DNA of 64,000 nt from the NCBI GenBank assembly GCA_030247885.1, contig JAPDRO010000017.1:62001-126000 (forward strand), given 5' to 3'. The position numbers and the translations under genes were made by a program. Positions 45,279-55,267 of the stretch are shown here, in pieces. Position 1 is the stretch's first letter; each line of letters begins with the position of its first letter. Below the pieces are notes generated by a model. The model saw nothing but the letters and a program-made list of their open reading frames with translations, was not told where the DNA came from and did not search any database. This stretch comes from Taxawa tesnikishii (nom. ined.). Its lineage: Eukaryota > Ascomycota > Dothideomycetes > Dothideales.

Positions 45279-46236
45279 ATGTCTTCCCCACCACCCCACC
45301 ATCCCACTTCCGTCAACAACACCCACCCTCTCGCCGGCCAACCCACGCGCGCACACTTCGATCCCTGGAATTCCTCCTCAACCGGACACCAACGCGCGGA
45401 CAATCGTCTCTCAGGCAGCACATCATGGCGTCAATCTCGCTCTCTCAAGTTAAGCTCCCAATTTGGCGGCGGGCTGAGCGGCGGGAAAAGAGTCGCGGAC
45501 ACGGTGGGCGCAGGTAGTGAGGATTTCGGCAAGGATGACAGGCTGGCAAATGGAGGGTGGGCGAAGGGTGCGAAGGGGTTGAGGACGGGTGGGCAGTTGA
45601 GTCTTATGGAGAGTTTTGGGGTGCGGCTAGAGTGAAGAAAGAGGGTGTTACGAATGGCGATCTTGACGAGAAGAAGAAGAAGGGTCTGGAAGGACACGAC
45701 CGCGACAACGGCGCATTTGGCGACGACAGTGCGCTTGGCGTTACGCAGAACCGGTTCGAGGAGTCGAAGCGAATCGAGTCACAGAAAGAGGTACTGCAAG
45801 AAGGAGAATTACATCCGCCAACGTCAAAAACACCGCAAGTCTTCGCCGGCCTCACAATCTACATAAATGGCTCCACTGCGCCAACAATCTCAGACTACAA
45901 ACTCAAACACCTTCTCGTATCCCACGGCGCAAACATCTCCATCGCACTGGGACGACGCTCAGTAACACACGTAATCCTCGGACGGCCCAACGGATCCGCT
46001 CAAGGCAGTGGTGCTGGAGGCGGGTTATCCAGCAGCAAGATACAGAAAGAGATTGCACGCGTAGGCGGCAAGAGTGTGAAGTTCGTGAGCGTCGAGTGGG
46101 TGATTGAGTGCGTCAAAGTGGGCAAGAAAGTCTCCGAGGCCCGGTTCGAGTGTCTGAGATTAGCGCCGAAGGGGTGGGGAGTGTTGCAGGCATGTTCGCA
46201 AAAGCTGGCAAGAAGAACGAGAAAGACGGTGGATGA
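45279..46236 (+). CDS. BRCT-domain protein (REV1 N-terminus-like)
   Basis: Probable DNA-damage-response protein. The start MSSPPPHHPTSVNNTHPLAG leads to a Ser/Gly-rich N terminus with HFDPWNSSSTGHQRADNRLSG and GKRVADTVGAGSEDF, which I recall from small fungal BRCT proteins. A single BRCT domain follows in a second frame: VFAGLTIYINGSTAPTISDY, LKHLLVSHGANISIALGRR, SVTHVILG and VKFVSVEWVIECVKVGKKV. This resembles the BRCT domain of Rev1, but no polymerase region follows. The first frame stops at 45633; the switch lies at GGGG 45618-45621. A second likely loss near 46171-46179 would give the end GMFAKAGKKNEKDGG (stop 46236); otherwise the printed frame runs to 46579 with non-coding-like composition. 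No intron explains either change. Confidence 0.72.
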
Positions 46237-46973
46237 GAGACGCCGATCAACCGGCAAACCCCTACATCACACAAAACAGCATAATCACGAGGGACCGCAT
46301 ATCCGGAGTCAACAACAGCGCTCGCCACCGCGGTTGGTAAGTTGCGAAAGACCGAACGGTATTCCAGAAGAAGAGCCAATCATGCTGCATTCCCATGATT
46401 ACAAGAGCCTCATCCAAGACGGCCAACATGGCGCAAAGAGACCGATGACTATCATGTGTCAGCGTCGAAAGCGCGCCAAGAAAATGGATCGAAGAAGAGG
46501 AGGGAGAAAAAGAAACGATTGTTACAGCTGGATTATCCCAAAGGACGGGATGCCAGCAATTGTCAAGATACAAAGATAAAAATCAAGCACTACTACAATA
46601 CAAACACGTACTTGTTGGCCCGAGTTACTTCGTTGCGGTCTTCGAACAGCTACCGTTATCATGATGCCACACATCACACAGACCAACTACAAAGTCGTAC
46701 GCAGCACTCACATCCACCACGTCAAAGGACGTCCACAGCTGCTCGGTTGTCGGTACTCGTCAGAAGGCCGTTAAAACAAGAAAGAGGGAAAAGCACCGTC
46801 AGGGAAACCCGGAATCCGGCGCCACTACTGTATTGAGGCGAGAAAGTAGGTACCAGAGCATACAAAGACGTCCTAAACATGTTGAAATCGTGGGCAAGAG
46901 CGTGCTGCTTGTAGGTAGAACCTTCGGTGGGGAAAATATATATTATTAACAAAAATGCTTAAAACCAAGCAAC
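46237..46973. other. 3' flank of BRCT gene
   Basis: No gene seen. An AT-rich run (ATATATATTATT) lies just before the tRNA. Confidence 0.35.
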
Positions 46974-47058
46974 GGCCGTGTGGCCCAATGGCAAGGCGCT
47001 TGACTACGACTCCATCATCGAAATCAAGAGATTCCAGGTTCGACCCCTGGCACGGTCA
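46974..47058 (+). tRNA. tRNA-Arg (anticodon ACG) with intron
   Basis: The seven-base acceptor stem GGCCGTG pairs with CACGGTC (one G-U); the D arm is GGCCCAATGGCAAGGC; the anticodon stem is CTTGA/TCAAG; the T arm is CCAGGTTCGACCCCTGG. The loop reads CTACGA, then a 13-nt intron, then A, placing ACG at 34-36 and the intron at the canonical 37/38 site. The box A and box B promoters coincide with the D and T arms. Confidence 0.88.
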
Positions 47059-47063
47059 TTTTT
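47059..47063 (+). terminator. RNA polymerase III terminator
   Basis: Run of five T directly after the tRNA discriminator base. Confidence 0.65.
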
Positions 47064-47601
47064 GCGGGGCATTGCAATGATCTCCTCTGCTTTTGCTGGG
47101 ATGATCCTGGGAGAGGATCGAGCGAATCTAGGGCGGAGATTCTTTTTTCTCTCATGCGGAAAAAGCTCCGATGGCAGAGAAACGGCTTCCGGTTCTCCTC
47201 ACGTTTATTTTCGGCTTTTGCTCTTCGGTTAGGTTAACTTGATGAATAACAGCGAATGCTTGGCTGTACGAGTCTGTGTCCTCCTTGTTGTGAGCCTTGT
47301 ATACAAGCATTTCGAGAGCGTAGAGCTAATGCTGTTCTTTGTTTGACAATGGTTCTGGGACCGCGTTGTTCGTTACGGAATACCTTCGTGGGAAACTTTT
47401 CTTACAACCAAAGCAGGGAAGCCCGGAGAGACCAGTGTATGCCTGCCTCCATCGCATTACGGTTTTTTCTTCACAAAAAGTAGGTCTCTCGTACAGTTCC
47501 AAGTCATAGATCTCGTATACAAAGCGCCCATCTCCAGCGGAGAAAACCCCCAACAGAAACCACTCTCATCATCATCCTCCTCCCTCACCGCGTGGTTGCC
47601 A
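47064..47601. other. Gene-free stretch between tRNA and acyltransferase
   Basis: No supportable coding sequence; 3' flank of the acyltransferase gene. Confidence 0.35.
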
Positions 47602-49696
47602 CTACTTCTTCGCCCCTTGTGCCACCTTGGCAACCCCATTCACTCCTCCCTTCGCGTTCGCCGCATGCTGCCTCGCCTGCGCGGCCGCCTTATCGGCCTG
47701 ATTCGCAGCAGCTTTGCTCGCGGCGTTCCTCGCACCCGTGGCATTCTTGACCCCACCCGCCATCTTGTTTACCGCCATGGAAGAGAAGGGTCTCGTGACC
47801 GCCGTCTCCGTGGGCGTCATCTTCATGGCCGTGTTCCTGATGTTCGGGGTGCTGGAACGGCGGGATGAAGGGCCCACGGGGATCGAGGCTTTCATCAGCG
47901 CTTGACGGGTTTGTTCGTGCGTGTCGGCGAGCATTTTGGCGATGGCAGGATCCATTTCGCGCTGCTTGGGTGCGGCGGAGGTGGTGGATGCGGGTTTGGA
48001 TGAGGTGAGCTTGGATGGTGCGGGTGGCGTGGAGGGTTTGCGGGGCCTGGAGGCGGCGAGGAGCGCGTCGCGAGTGTTTTGGGTGCTGCTTCGACGGGAA
48101 GGACCTAGTTGTGGTCGTTGGAAGGCGGCGAGAGGTGGTCCTTGGGTCTTTGAGGCTTGCTTTAGCGCTTGCCGCATCTCCTCGACGTTCTTCGGGGCTT
48201 TGGATGCCACGCCCGTCGTCAGGAGGTTCATCTGCTGTTGCTGTGCGACCTTGCTGAGGAGTGCGTCGAAATCGAATCCCTCGGGCAATTCGCCACTGCT
48301 GGCAGCGGTGGCGGCTGCAGTGATAGGACCGAAGATTGAAAGGAACTCTTCCCAGCCATTTGATCTCACTTCAGTCGAGATGGCTTTGGCGTGCTTAGGT
48401 TCGTACTTTGGAGCAGTCTTTCCGTTCTTTGCCTCGCTGGCAGCTTTGGCAGCCGCAGCCTCCGCCTGCATAGCTTTGATGGGGTCACCCTCAGGGTAAG
48501 AGCCATGACGGTAGAAGTACTCAAGTAGATAGTCCTTCTCGGTCCATCTGTTCTTCAGCCACATGGCAAAGGCATCGTCGCTCTCGATCGGTATCTCGGA
48601 GATGCGGTAACGTCTCCAGTACATGTTGACTGATTTCGGCGGACGACCTTCGAACATCGATGAGCGGAGAGTGAAGATGTCTTGGCCGTATTGCCCTGGT
48701 CTGTATTCCTCGTCAGTTTGCGTCACAGCCAAGATGCTGTTTCCAGGAATACTCACGGTATGCCCTCGTATGCAATGGTGCAGTCATACAGCCAGTTCGT
48801 GGACTTCTTCAATTCCTGTAAGCAAAAGTGCAGACCTGTACTCCTGGGCAGAAGCAGGTTCTTCATGTCTGCAATGCCCTGCTTGTCTGCCCAGGCTTTG
48901 CTTTTCTCTCTGGTAGTTTTACTTAGATTGGTACCTTCGGGAAAGATAAGAAGCCACATGGGATCCTGGGGATTGCTGAGTTCGCTCAGATGTCTCTTGA
49001 ATCTCGACTTGTCGACTTCCCATTTGCGGGAAAGGAAGATGAAGTTGTAGAATTGAGCGGCCCAGCCGAAGATGGGTATGTTCTTGATGGACTCCTTGAG
49101 GATGATGTAGATGCGTCCGTGCATTTTATTGGTGTATGCAATCCACCAGAGGTATAGCCAGTCTGTATATAGCTGCACGTATAAGGTGAGCAGATGCATA
49201 CTCATACATTTGCCGCGGACATACCTGGTGATTTGCCATCATGACCAGTCGATGAGGGAAATTGCACCTGAGGCTACCGTCGTCCATCTGGAAAAGCTGA
49301 CCGCGCATACTTTCGTCGCCACTAACCCTTACCACCGTGGGCGCCCACCACTGGGTCATGGTGGTGCAAAGCACGGCAAAGGACTCTTTCGTCCATGCCA
49401 TATAGCCATCGTAGGATTTTGGATCGATCAGTTTCAGTGGTGCTCCGAGGAATTGGGATGCACTGATTCTGTTCGGGCGAAGCGAGTAAGAAACCGCTCG
49501 TGTGCTGCTCGGTTGATTGAACTTACGCTAACACGCCAGACATGAAGGTTGAGGCTGCCGAAAAGGCACGTTCTGCCTGTCCCATCGGGCCATGGACAGG
49601 CGGGCCTGCTGGGTGTTGCTGGCCTTGAGTATCCGGTTTGGCCATGGAGAGGCCAGCGCCCAGCTTAGCGCCCTTGTCTATCTTCGGCGCCGACAT
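47602..49696 (-). CDS. Lysophospholipid/1-acylglycerol-3-phosphate acyltransferase (PlsC family)
   Basis: Membrane enzyme transferring acyl groups to lysophospholipids, ER-type (LPLAT/CST26-like). Four exons (49527-49696, 49225-49462, 48757-49172, 47602-48700) join without frame change and give 640 residues. Catalytic NHxxxxD box: MMANHQ|LYTDWLYLWW, split by intron 2 between Gln and Leu. Glycerophosphate-binding motif: LLIFPEGTN. Also conserved: NKMHGRIYIILKESIKNIPIFG, RSTGLHFCLQEL and the substrate-pocket segment DCTIAYEGI. The N-terminal 55 residues are hydrophilic. A C-terminal extension of about 230 residues is Ala/Ser/Lys-rich, low-complexity and probably disordered, which is longer than the yeast enzymes. 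Starts at MSAPKIDKGAKLG, divergent from the next gene. Confidence 0.9.
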
Positions 49697-50216
49697 TTTG
49701 GCTATACTGTACAATGGAGATGTCTCACGACGACACAGCCGCAATAGTAGACATTAAGATTTCAGAAAGGAACGAGGAGGTAGAGTGGCACGCCTACCCG
49801 CACCCGGACTACGCAGCCACGGCAATGTCCCCTTCCAGCCATGGCGATTATGCGGCCTGCGCGAAACAGCAACACCCCCGGCCGCTGATGATGTCGCTTT
49901 CTGTGGAGGGCGCCACAATGACGTTTCCCTCCCAGCCTCACCAGGGTTCAGACGGATCCAAGTTGGCTTCCCCAAAACCGCCAGCCGCCAGCCGCCTGCT
50001 CCAACTTCCTGATTCCACATCGCTCAACACACGACCGAAACCGACTTAATTCAACGAACTTTCGATTGCCTCAATCCTGCTCTCCATTCTCGGAAGAGTA
50101 CTTCTCGTTCGCAACGCACGACTCTTGACTCTTGCGCATTCCCCGATCCCCTCTGCGCACATCCACTGCCACTCGACTCTCAGACCCCTTCACACCGCCG
50201 TTTCAGAAACAGTACA
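49697..50216. promoter_or_regulatory. Shared promoter of acyltransferase and small unknown gene
   Basis: The 520 bp between divergent start codons. Overlapping ORFs of about 110 codons lack any motif. Confidence 0.4.
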
Positions 50217-50801
50217 ATGGCCGCTGTCCCCGCGCAAACGGAATTCCTCGCAGCAACGGCATTCCCTCCGCCCCGAAGCCACGCGCATCTTCTCTCCCCA
50301 AGAACAACATCCGCCAAGCACCGCGAGTGCAAAAGGCCGCGTCTGCGAACGGAGACGTCCCAACGAACGGCGTGAGCTCAGCCTACGCAATTATGGCCAG
50401 CCGTATCGCAAACAGAGTCGCCGAGATGGCTGAGGGCATCACATTTGTTGAGCGGTAAGTTCATGCTTCCGGGACAGCTGCAAACCCGCGATAACTAACA
50501 CCGCTCTAGTCCCAAGCCACAAGTAACATCTCCCCTCGAGGATCCGCAGGAGAAGAGGAAGCCACGCAAGCTCGAGATGCGCTTGAACATGGGAGAGGAC
50601 GTCAAGTTCAGCGCGCCATTCCTCGACAACACCCTTCAGAAGATGCTGCACCTGCAAAACCGGATGCTGTCCAGCACAGCAGACCTGGCCAAGGCTGAGG
50701 GCGTGCCGGAGAAGGTGATCAAGGAGCAAGCTGCGCAGGCCGCTGAGCTCTCAAGAATCATCGCTTTGATCTGCGCCGAGAAGGCCAGACAGGGCGCGTA
50801 A
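50217..50801 (+). CDS. Small conserved-looking hypothetical protein
   Basis: Function not recognised. The ATG at 50217 sits in a good context (ACAATGGCC), but its frame stops early. The coding-like frame resumes after CCCC 50228-50231, so I infer a missing C and an N terminus MAAVPRANGIPRSNGIPSAP. Exon 1 ends at 50454 (GTAAGT), exon 2 runs 50510-50801; the junction rebuilds an Arg codon. The N-terminal half is basic and disordered (KPRASSLPKNNIRQAPRVQK). The C-terminal half is helical (MASRIANRVAEMAEGITFVE, then EMRLNMGEDVKFSAPFLDNT and LHLQNRMLSSTADLAKAEGV), about 160-170 residues in all. The ordered, non-repetitive helical region suggests a real protein-interaction module. Confidence 0.65.
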
Positions 50802-51515
50802 AACACCAACCCAACACGATTACGATGGTTACGGCGAGATAATTCATTTCTTTACAATCTTTCACCTGTGTTCGGACAGCTAAAAGCTGTGATGGAGGAC
50901 AAACAGCATCTTTTTCCTTTCTAGGTTGAGGGTCAGGGGTTGTTTTGCATGTATGATTATGTATGGCGTTTCTTCTGGTGGTTTGAGTTTGGGGATGATC
51001 GTCGGATGACCTGTACTACGCGTACGTAGCACAAAGCAAAACAGCTATAAGCAATCGACGCTTGGATGATTCTCCGTTTGCCCAGTTTTCCAACTTTTGG
51101 GCGCTCTCTCCACTAAAACATGATGGTCTCGATGCGCGTTCTGTGCCACACCCTTCCGTTTAGTGCTACCGCGAACCCTGAGATCTTCGCGCCGTTGGGC
51201 CCACAGGCCACGATCTGCCCGGGCATGCTGTTTGTGACGTAGCGAGGCGTGGCTGAACGTACCGTGAATTGAAACGCCTTTCCGGAGAACTGCCAGCCCT
51301 CCTCTATTCCACTCTGCCTCTTGGAACGAATTGTCTCGTCTCATACGTACTCTAACTGCTTCATACCATTTCGGCATATTATCTCGGTCCAAATTAATAC
51401 AGAAGACCTCTCCACCCGGACATTGAGCGACAGCCGCGTTCATACATCTTGATATATCTTCCCGAGCATCCATTGACAAGCTCTCGAGCTTGGAACACTC
51501 CTTCAGCGCCACATC
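50802..51515. other. Intergenic region
   Basis: 3' flank of the small gene and promoter of the next. A minus-strand ORF (51045-51545, 166 codons) overlaps the next gene's start and shows no motif; not called. Confidence 0.35.
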
Positions 51516-52357
51516 ATGACCGGCTTCATCACAAACTACATCCAAAACAAGGCCATCAGCACCGCGACCGGGCTCTTGGAAAAGGGCGTAACAGCAGCGG
51601 GCACGCTCGCAGGGAACGCTGTGGGCGGCATTGGCTCGGTCATCGAGAATGGAGGGCGCTCAGTCGGCGAGGGTAAGTCACCCAATAGTTGTAACCTCAA
51701 GCCTTCTGAAACAGATCACGCGTTTTCTAGTATCTCAGGCTAATATTCCCTCTTACTCCAGGCGTCGCAGGCAGCATCAAAGGCTTTGGCGATCAGATCA
51801 CCGGCTACGGCACCTCTGTACTAAGCGCCACAGCAGCCGATGGCCCCGTCCCTGCGAAGAAGGCTCCCGTCAAGGGCACTGCAGCAAAGAAGAACCTCCC
51901 ATCGACTTCAACACCAAAGGCCCTGCCCGCTTCATCCTCCTCGACCAAGATGATCCTCCCCACTCAGCCCTCACCCGCCTCCTCCGCACCCAAAACCACG
52001 ACACCCAAGCCCGCGACACCTAAGCCCAAAGCTCCCACCTCCACCTCCGCGAAGCCCAACCCTTCCAACCCAACAGCCAAGAAATCGGTGCCTACGCCAG
52101 GTGTCTCAGGCGCCAACACCATGGCCAAGAAGACCATTTCCGCGGCCTCGAAGCCAAAGTCCGCGGTAGGAGGCGCAGCGAACAGCGTGCCAAAGCCACC
52201 CACCAGCGTGCCAAAGCCGTCCGCGCCCGGCGCGAAGCCGCCGGCGAACAACATGCCAAAGACGCAGAACCCGAACCCGGCGCCCAAGGCCAAGGTCAAG
52301 GTTAGCGCCGCGAGCAAGCCGAAGCCGGCTGTGAAGGCGGGGCCGGTTGTGAACTAA
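51516..52357 (+). CDS. Gly-zipper plus Pro/Lys/Ser-rich hypothetical protein
   Basis: Unrecognised. Exons 51516-51672 and 51762-52357 (intron GTAAGT...TCCAG) encode 250 residues. The N-terminal 80 residues start MTGFITNYIQNKAISTATGL and hold a glycine-zipper-like alternation (GTLAGNAVGGIGSVIENGG, then GVAGSIKGFGDQITGYGTS), suggestive of membrane association or amphipathic helices. The remainder is low-complexity Pro/Lys/Ser/Ala (KPATPKPKAPTSTS, SVPKPPTSVPKPSAPG) and surely disordered and basic. No signal peptide. GC-rich third positions and a clean intron support a real gene. A structural or membrane-curvature role is only a guess. Confidence 0.65.
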
Positions 52358-53230
52358 GGGTCGGTGGTGTATTGGACGCGCGACTAGAGAAGTTCAGGAG
52401 GGGTAAATGGGCGGATACGAAGGATGAAGGTTCACGAAACATGTGTACGAGAAAGAGGAACGAAGCATTGTTTTTGTGTACGGGGCAGAGAAACGGTTTT
52501 TGTATTTCTGTGTCAGGCCCTTGGATGGGAATGGCGGCCATCTTGCTGTACTTTCAGCGGCATGTTTCTCCAATGCTGCAATGTTTTAAGAGGAAATGGA
52601 AGAAGAATCAACATTTACTACCTTGCGCAGCAGCGTTGCTCCTGAGAATGTAGGAACGGGCAGGGACGACCGGGCCTGCTGTTCGACATCGCCGTACTCT
52701 GGCAGGAAGCGGTCCTTTTCACTGCAGCATCACTCCCCTGCCTTGTCACAGTCCGCGTTTGGCCAACTCTCGCATCGAGCAAAGAACTTCTTTCTTCTTT
52801 CCCTCATCAAAAACACGCAACCATAGCCGCATCGATCAACGACCCAAACCACCTCTACAGACCTCTCCGTAACCCGCCGCCAATAGTCAAATCACATTCC
52901 CGTTACCGCTACAACAATGGAACGTACCGGGGAAGGGTTTTGAGAAAAGGCCCGTTGCTCGTAGGTCTTGAGGTTCGAGCCTGTGAATGCGACTCAGAGA
53001 GGCTCTCCCAATCCGGTTGTCAAAAAGATTCCAGAGCATCAATTAATATGAGAGGAAATCGAAAAGCGAGAGGGAATCCGTCGTACTGGTTCGGATCCTG
53101 TTGGCATGCCATTGCACTTACCCACTGTCTTTCCATCATGATCCGTTGTTCTCGTCACCACATCCGCGTCAACATCTATAGTTCCATGTTCTACTCTTCC
53201 ACCTGTCTATACGCCAATCCACCCGCCGAT
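52358..53230. other. Convergent intergenic region
   Basis: 3' flanks of the Gly-zipper gene (plus) and the dienelactone hydrolase (minus). No gene seen. Confidence 0.4.
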
Positions 53231-54128
53231 CTACTCCCTCAGGTACTCGTTGAACCAGACCACAGCCTGCTCAAACGCCATCTCCTTGGCGAACTTCTTC
53301 CTCCTGTCGTTCGTATCCGCCCTGACCGCAAACCCATGCTCGACGTCCGAGTACAGCGTCAGCTGATACGGGATGTCCATGTCCTTGAGAATATCCTCAC
53401 TCTCCCTCCTCTTCTCTGCCGGGAAGATCTGATCCGTCTCCGCAGCCGCAATGCTCAACGGACCCGTGACGCCCTTCAGTTCGTCCGCCTCCACGAAACT
53501 CGGGTGCGCGGTGTAGCCCACGTCGATGCCTTGGCCGGCGTCGCGGCGTGCCTTGGACATGAAACGTGCGACGTACTTGCCGCCGAAGCAGTAGCCTACG
53601 GCGCCGATCTTCTTGACGCCGAGATCGTTGCGCATGTGCTTGATGACGGCTTCGACGACGGGGTCGACGCGGTCGGGGAGGTGGCCTGGTGGTCCCTTGA
53701 GCCATTTCATGATGTCGAAGCCTTCGGGGCGGTTCAGGGGATGGGGTCGTCGTGGAAGAGGTCCGGCATCACGACAAAGTAGCCGTTTGCTGCGAACTGG
53801 TCGGCAATGCTGCGCATCGGGCGAGTGAGCAACGTGTGCAGGTCGTTGGGGAAACAGGGAGGTTTGGGCATTGTTCGGGACGTACAGTTGGGGGTTGATG
53901 AACTTGTGACCAATGACATCGGATAGGATGAGGACGGCGTTTTCGGTGCTCTTATTCTCGGGGTAAGAGAAGTAAGTCGAGGCTACAATTCGTTACTCAA
54001 ACGCTCCAGTCAGGTCTTCTTAGGGTTGGTACCAGCGTACTCTCGCCGATGTTCTTCATCTCTCCCTTTGCTTCACCTTCGTGCTTGACGCCAACGGTGC
54101 AGCATCTTCCTGGCGGGTTGGAAGCCAT
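53231..54128 (-). CDS. Dienelactone hydrolase family protein
   Basis: Alpha/beta hydrolase of the carboxymethylenebutenolidase type; cytosolic, substrate unknown. Exons 54041-54128, 53886-53982 and 53231-53809 (introns GTACGC...TTGTAG and GTACGT...GCGCAG) give about 254 residues. It starts MASNPPGRCCTVGVKHEGEA, the usual fungal opening, then VLILSDVIGHKFINPQL, FAANGYFVVMPDLFHDDPIP, nucleophile elbow KIGAVGYCFGGKYVARF (catalytic Cys), AAAETDQIFPAEKR (catalytic Asp) and YSDVEHGFAVRADT (catalytic His). The Cys-Asp-His triad is therefore complete. One base appears missing at GGGG 53737-53740: the frame after DDPIP changes before LNRPEGFDIMKWLKG. Confidence 0.88.
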
Positions 54129-55267
54129 TGTGAATTGGGCTTGCCGTGAGTTTGGAGCTGTAGTTGACTGAAGGAGAGGATTTGAAAAACAAAGTTTCGA
54201 GATGATGTGGTGCAAAGGTGTTGTGATACATATCGACAGCTCGCAATGACCCCGCGGTGGGGCAGAATGACAGAGGGGGGCACGAATGCCGCTGACTCGG
54301 ATCAACAACACCTCCACTCACCATCGCCGCATCTCACACATTACACAGTGGTTCCGGGGTGTCGTCCGAGGTGAGACGAGCAGCATTGACCGTTCCGTAT
54401 GCTTCACTCTTTTCTCCTCCCTAGAATCTGTCGGTGGTTAGGACGGAATCTAGTTCCCGACCGCATTCTCCACAATACTATTAAACAGGAACCATTACTG
54501 ATCGTCGCTCCTTTCGAGGAGCGTGAATGGTAGTCTCTCGACAGACATGATATCTGACGGGTTCAGGCCCTTCGGCAAGATCTGCTCGACTGTATCCGGA
54601 AGGTTTGACATACAGAGCAAGTTCCATCCGGGGGGATCTGTCTCTATATAGACAAAAGACACCAGGAGGCCGCCGCCTGAAAACAAATCGAAAGCTTACT
54701 CAGGGTCCTTCGCCGTTTTTGCATTTCCAATAGACAGGACCGTTGCGCGCAAATGTTCTATTTCCATCCCGGCTGAGCCGTTGCGGTTCTACGTACCAGA
54801 TGCCGTTTACAAGCCTCGCCGTTGTAGACCGCTTTCCCTTACCGTTGTAGATTTGATTCAAACGTCTGACAGTTTATGAGCGTTACGCTTGTCGACAAGG
54901 TCGAGCTCCGGAGTCCTTTCTCTCACTATGATGGCGCAAACGGGGAGAGTCAATAGCGGCAACGGGACGGGAGATTGGTTAGTTGGACTTCATTTCCTAT
55001 GATACACGAAGACTGATTGAAAGATAGGCGCTGATATTAACAGATTGGCTGGACTGCACCCCTGTTGCCTGTCCGTGAAAGGGAACTATTGGTACGCAAC
55101 TGCCTGTAGCGACTGCAATTGCCATAGAGATAGCGACACATCTGTCGTTCGGACGAACTCTTGGTTCGGGGTCTCCTGCTGTCGTCGATAACGAACGCCA
55201 CCGCCATCACCGCGGTTTGGTATCTGGGATACGTAACTTCCTCGCCCGCTACCATCGCGCCACTTCG
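54129..55267. other. Gene-free stretch
   Basis: About 1.1 kb between the dienelactone hydrolase start and the POL5 stop. Small ORFs (for example 54495-54686 minus) have no motif. Nothing is called. Confidence 0.4.

Noticed and set aside
51045-51545. 166-codon minus-strand ORF overlapping the start of the Gly-zipper gene
   Set aside because: No motif; overlaps a better-supported gene.
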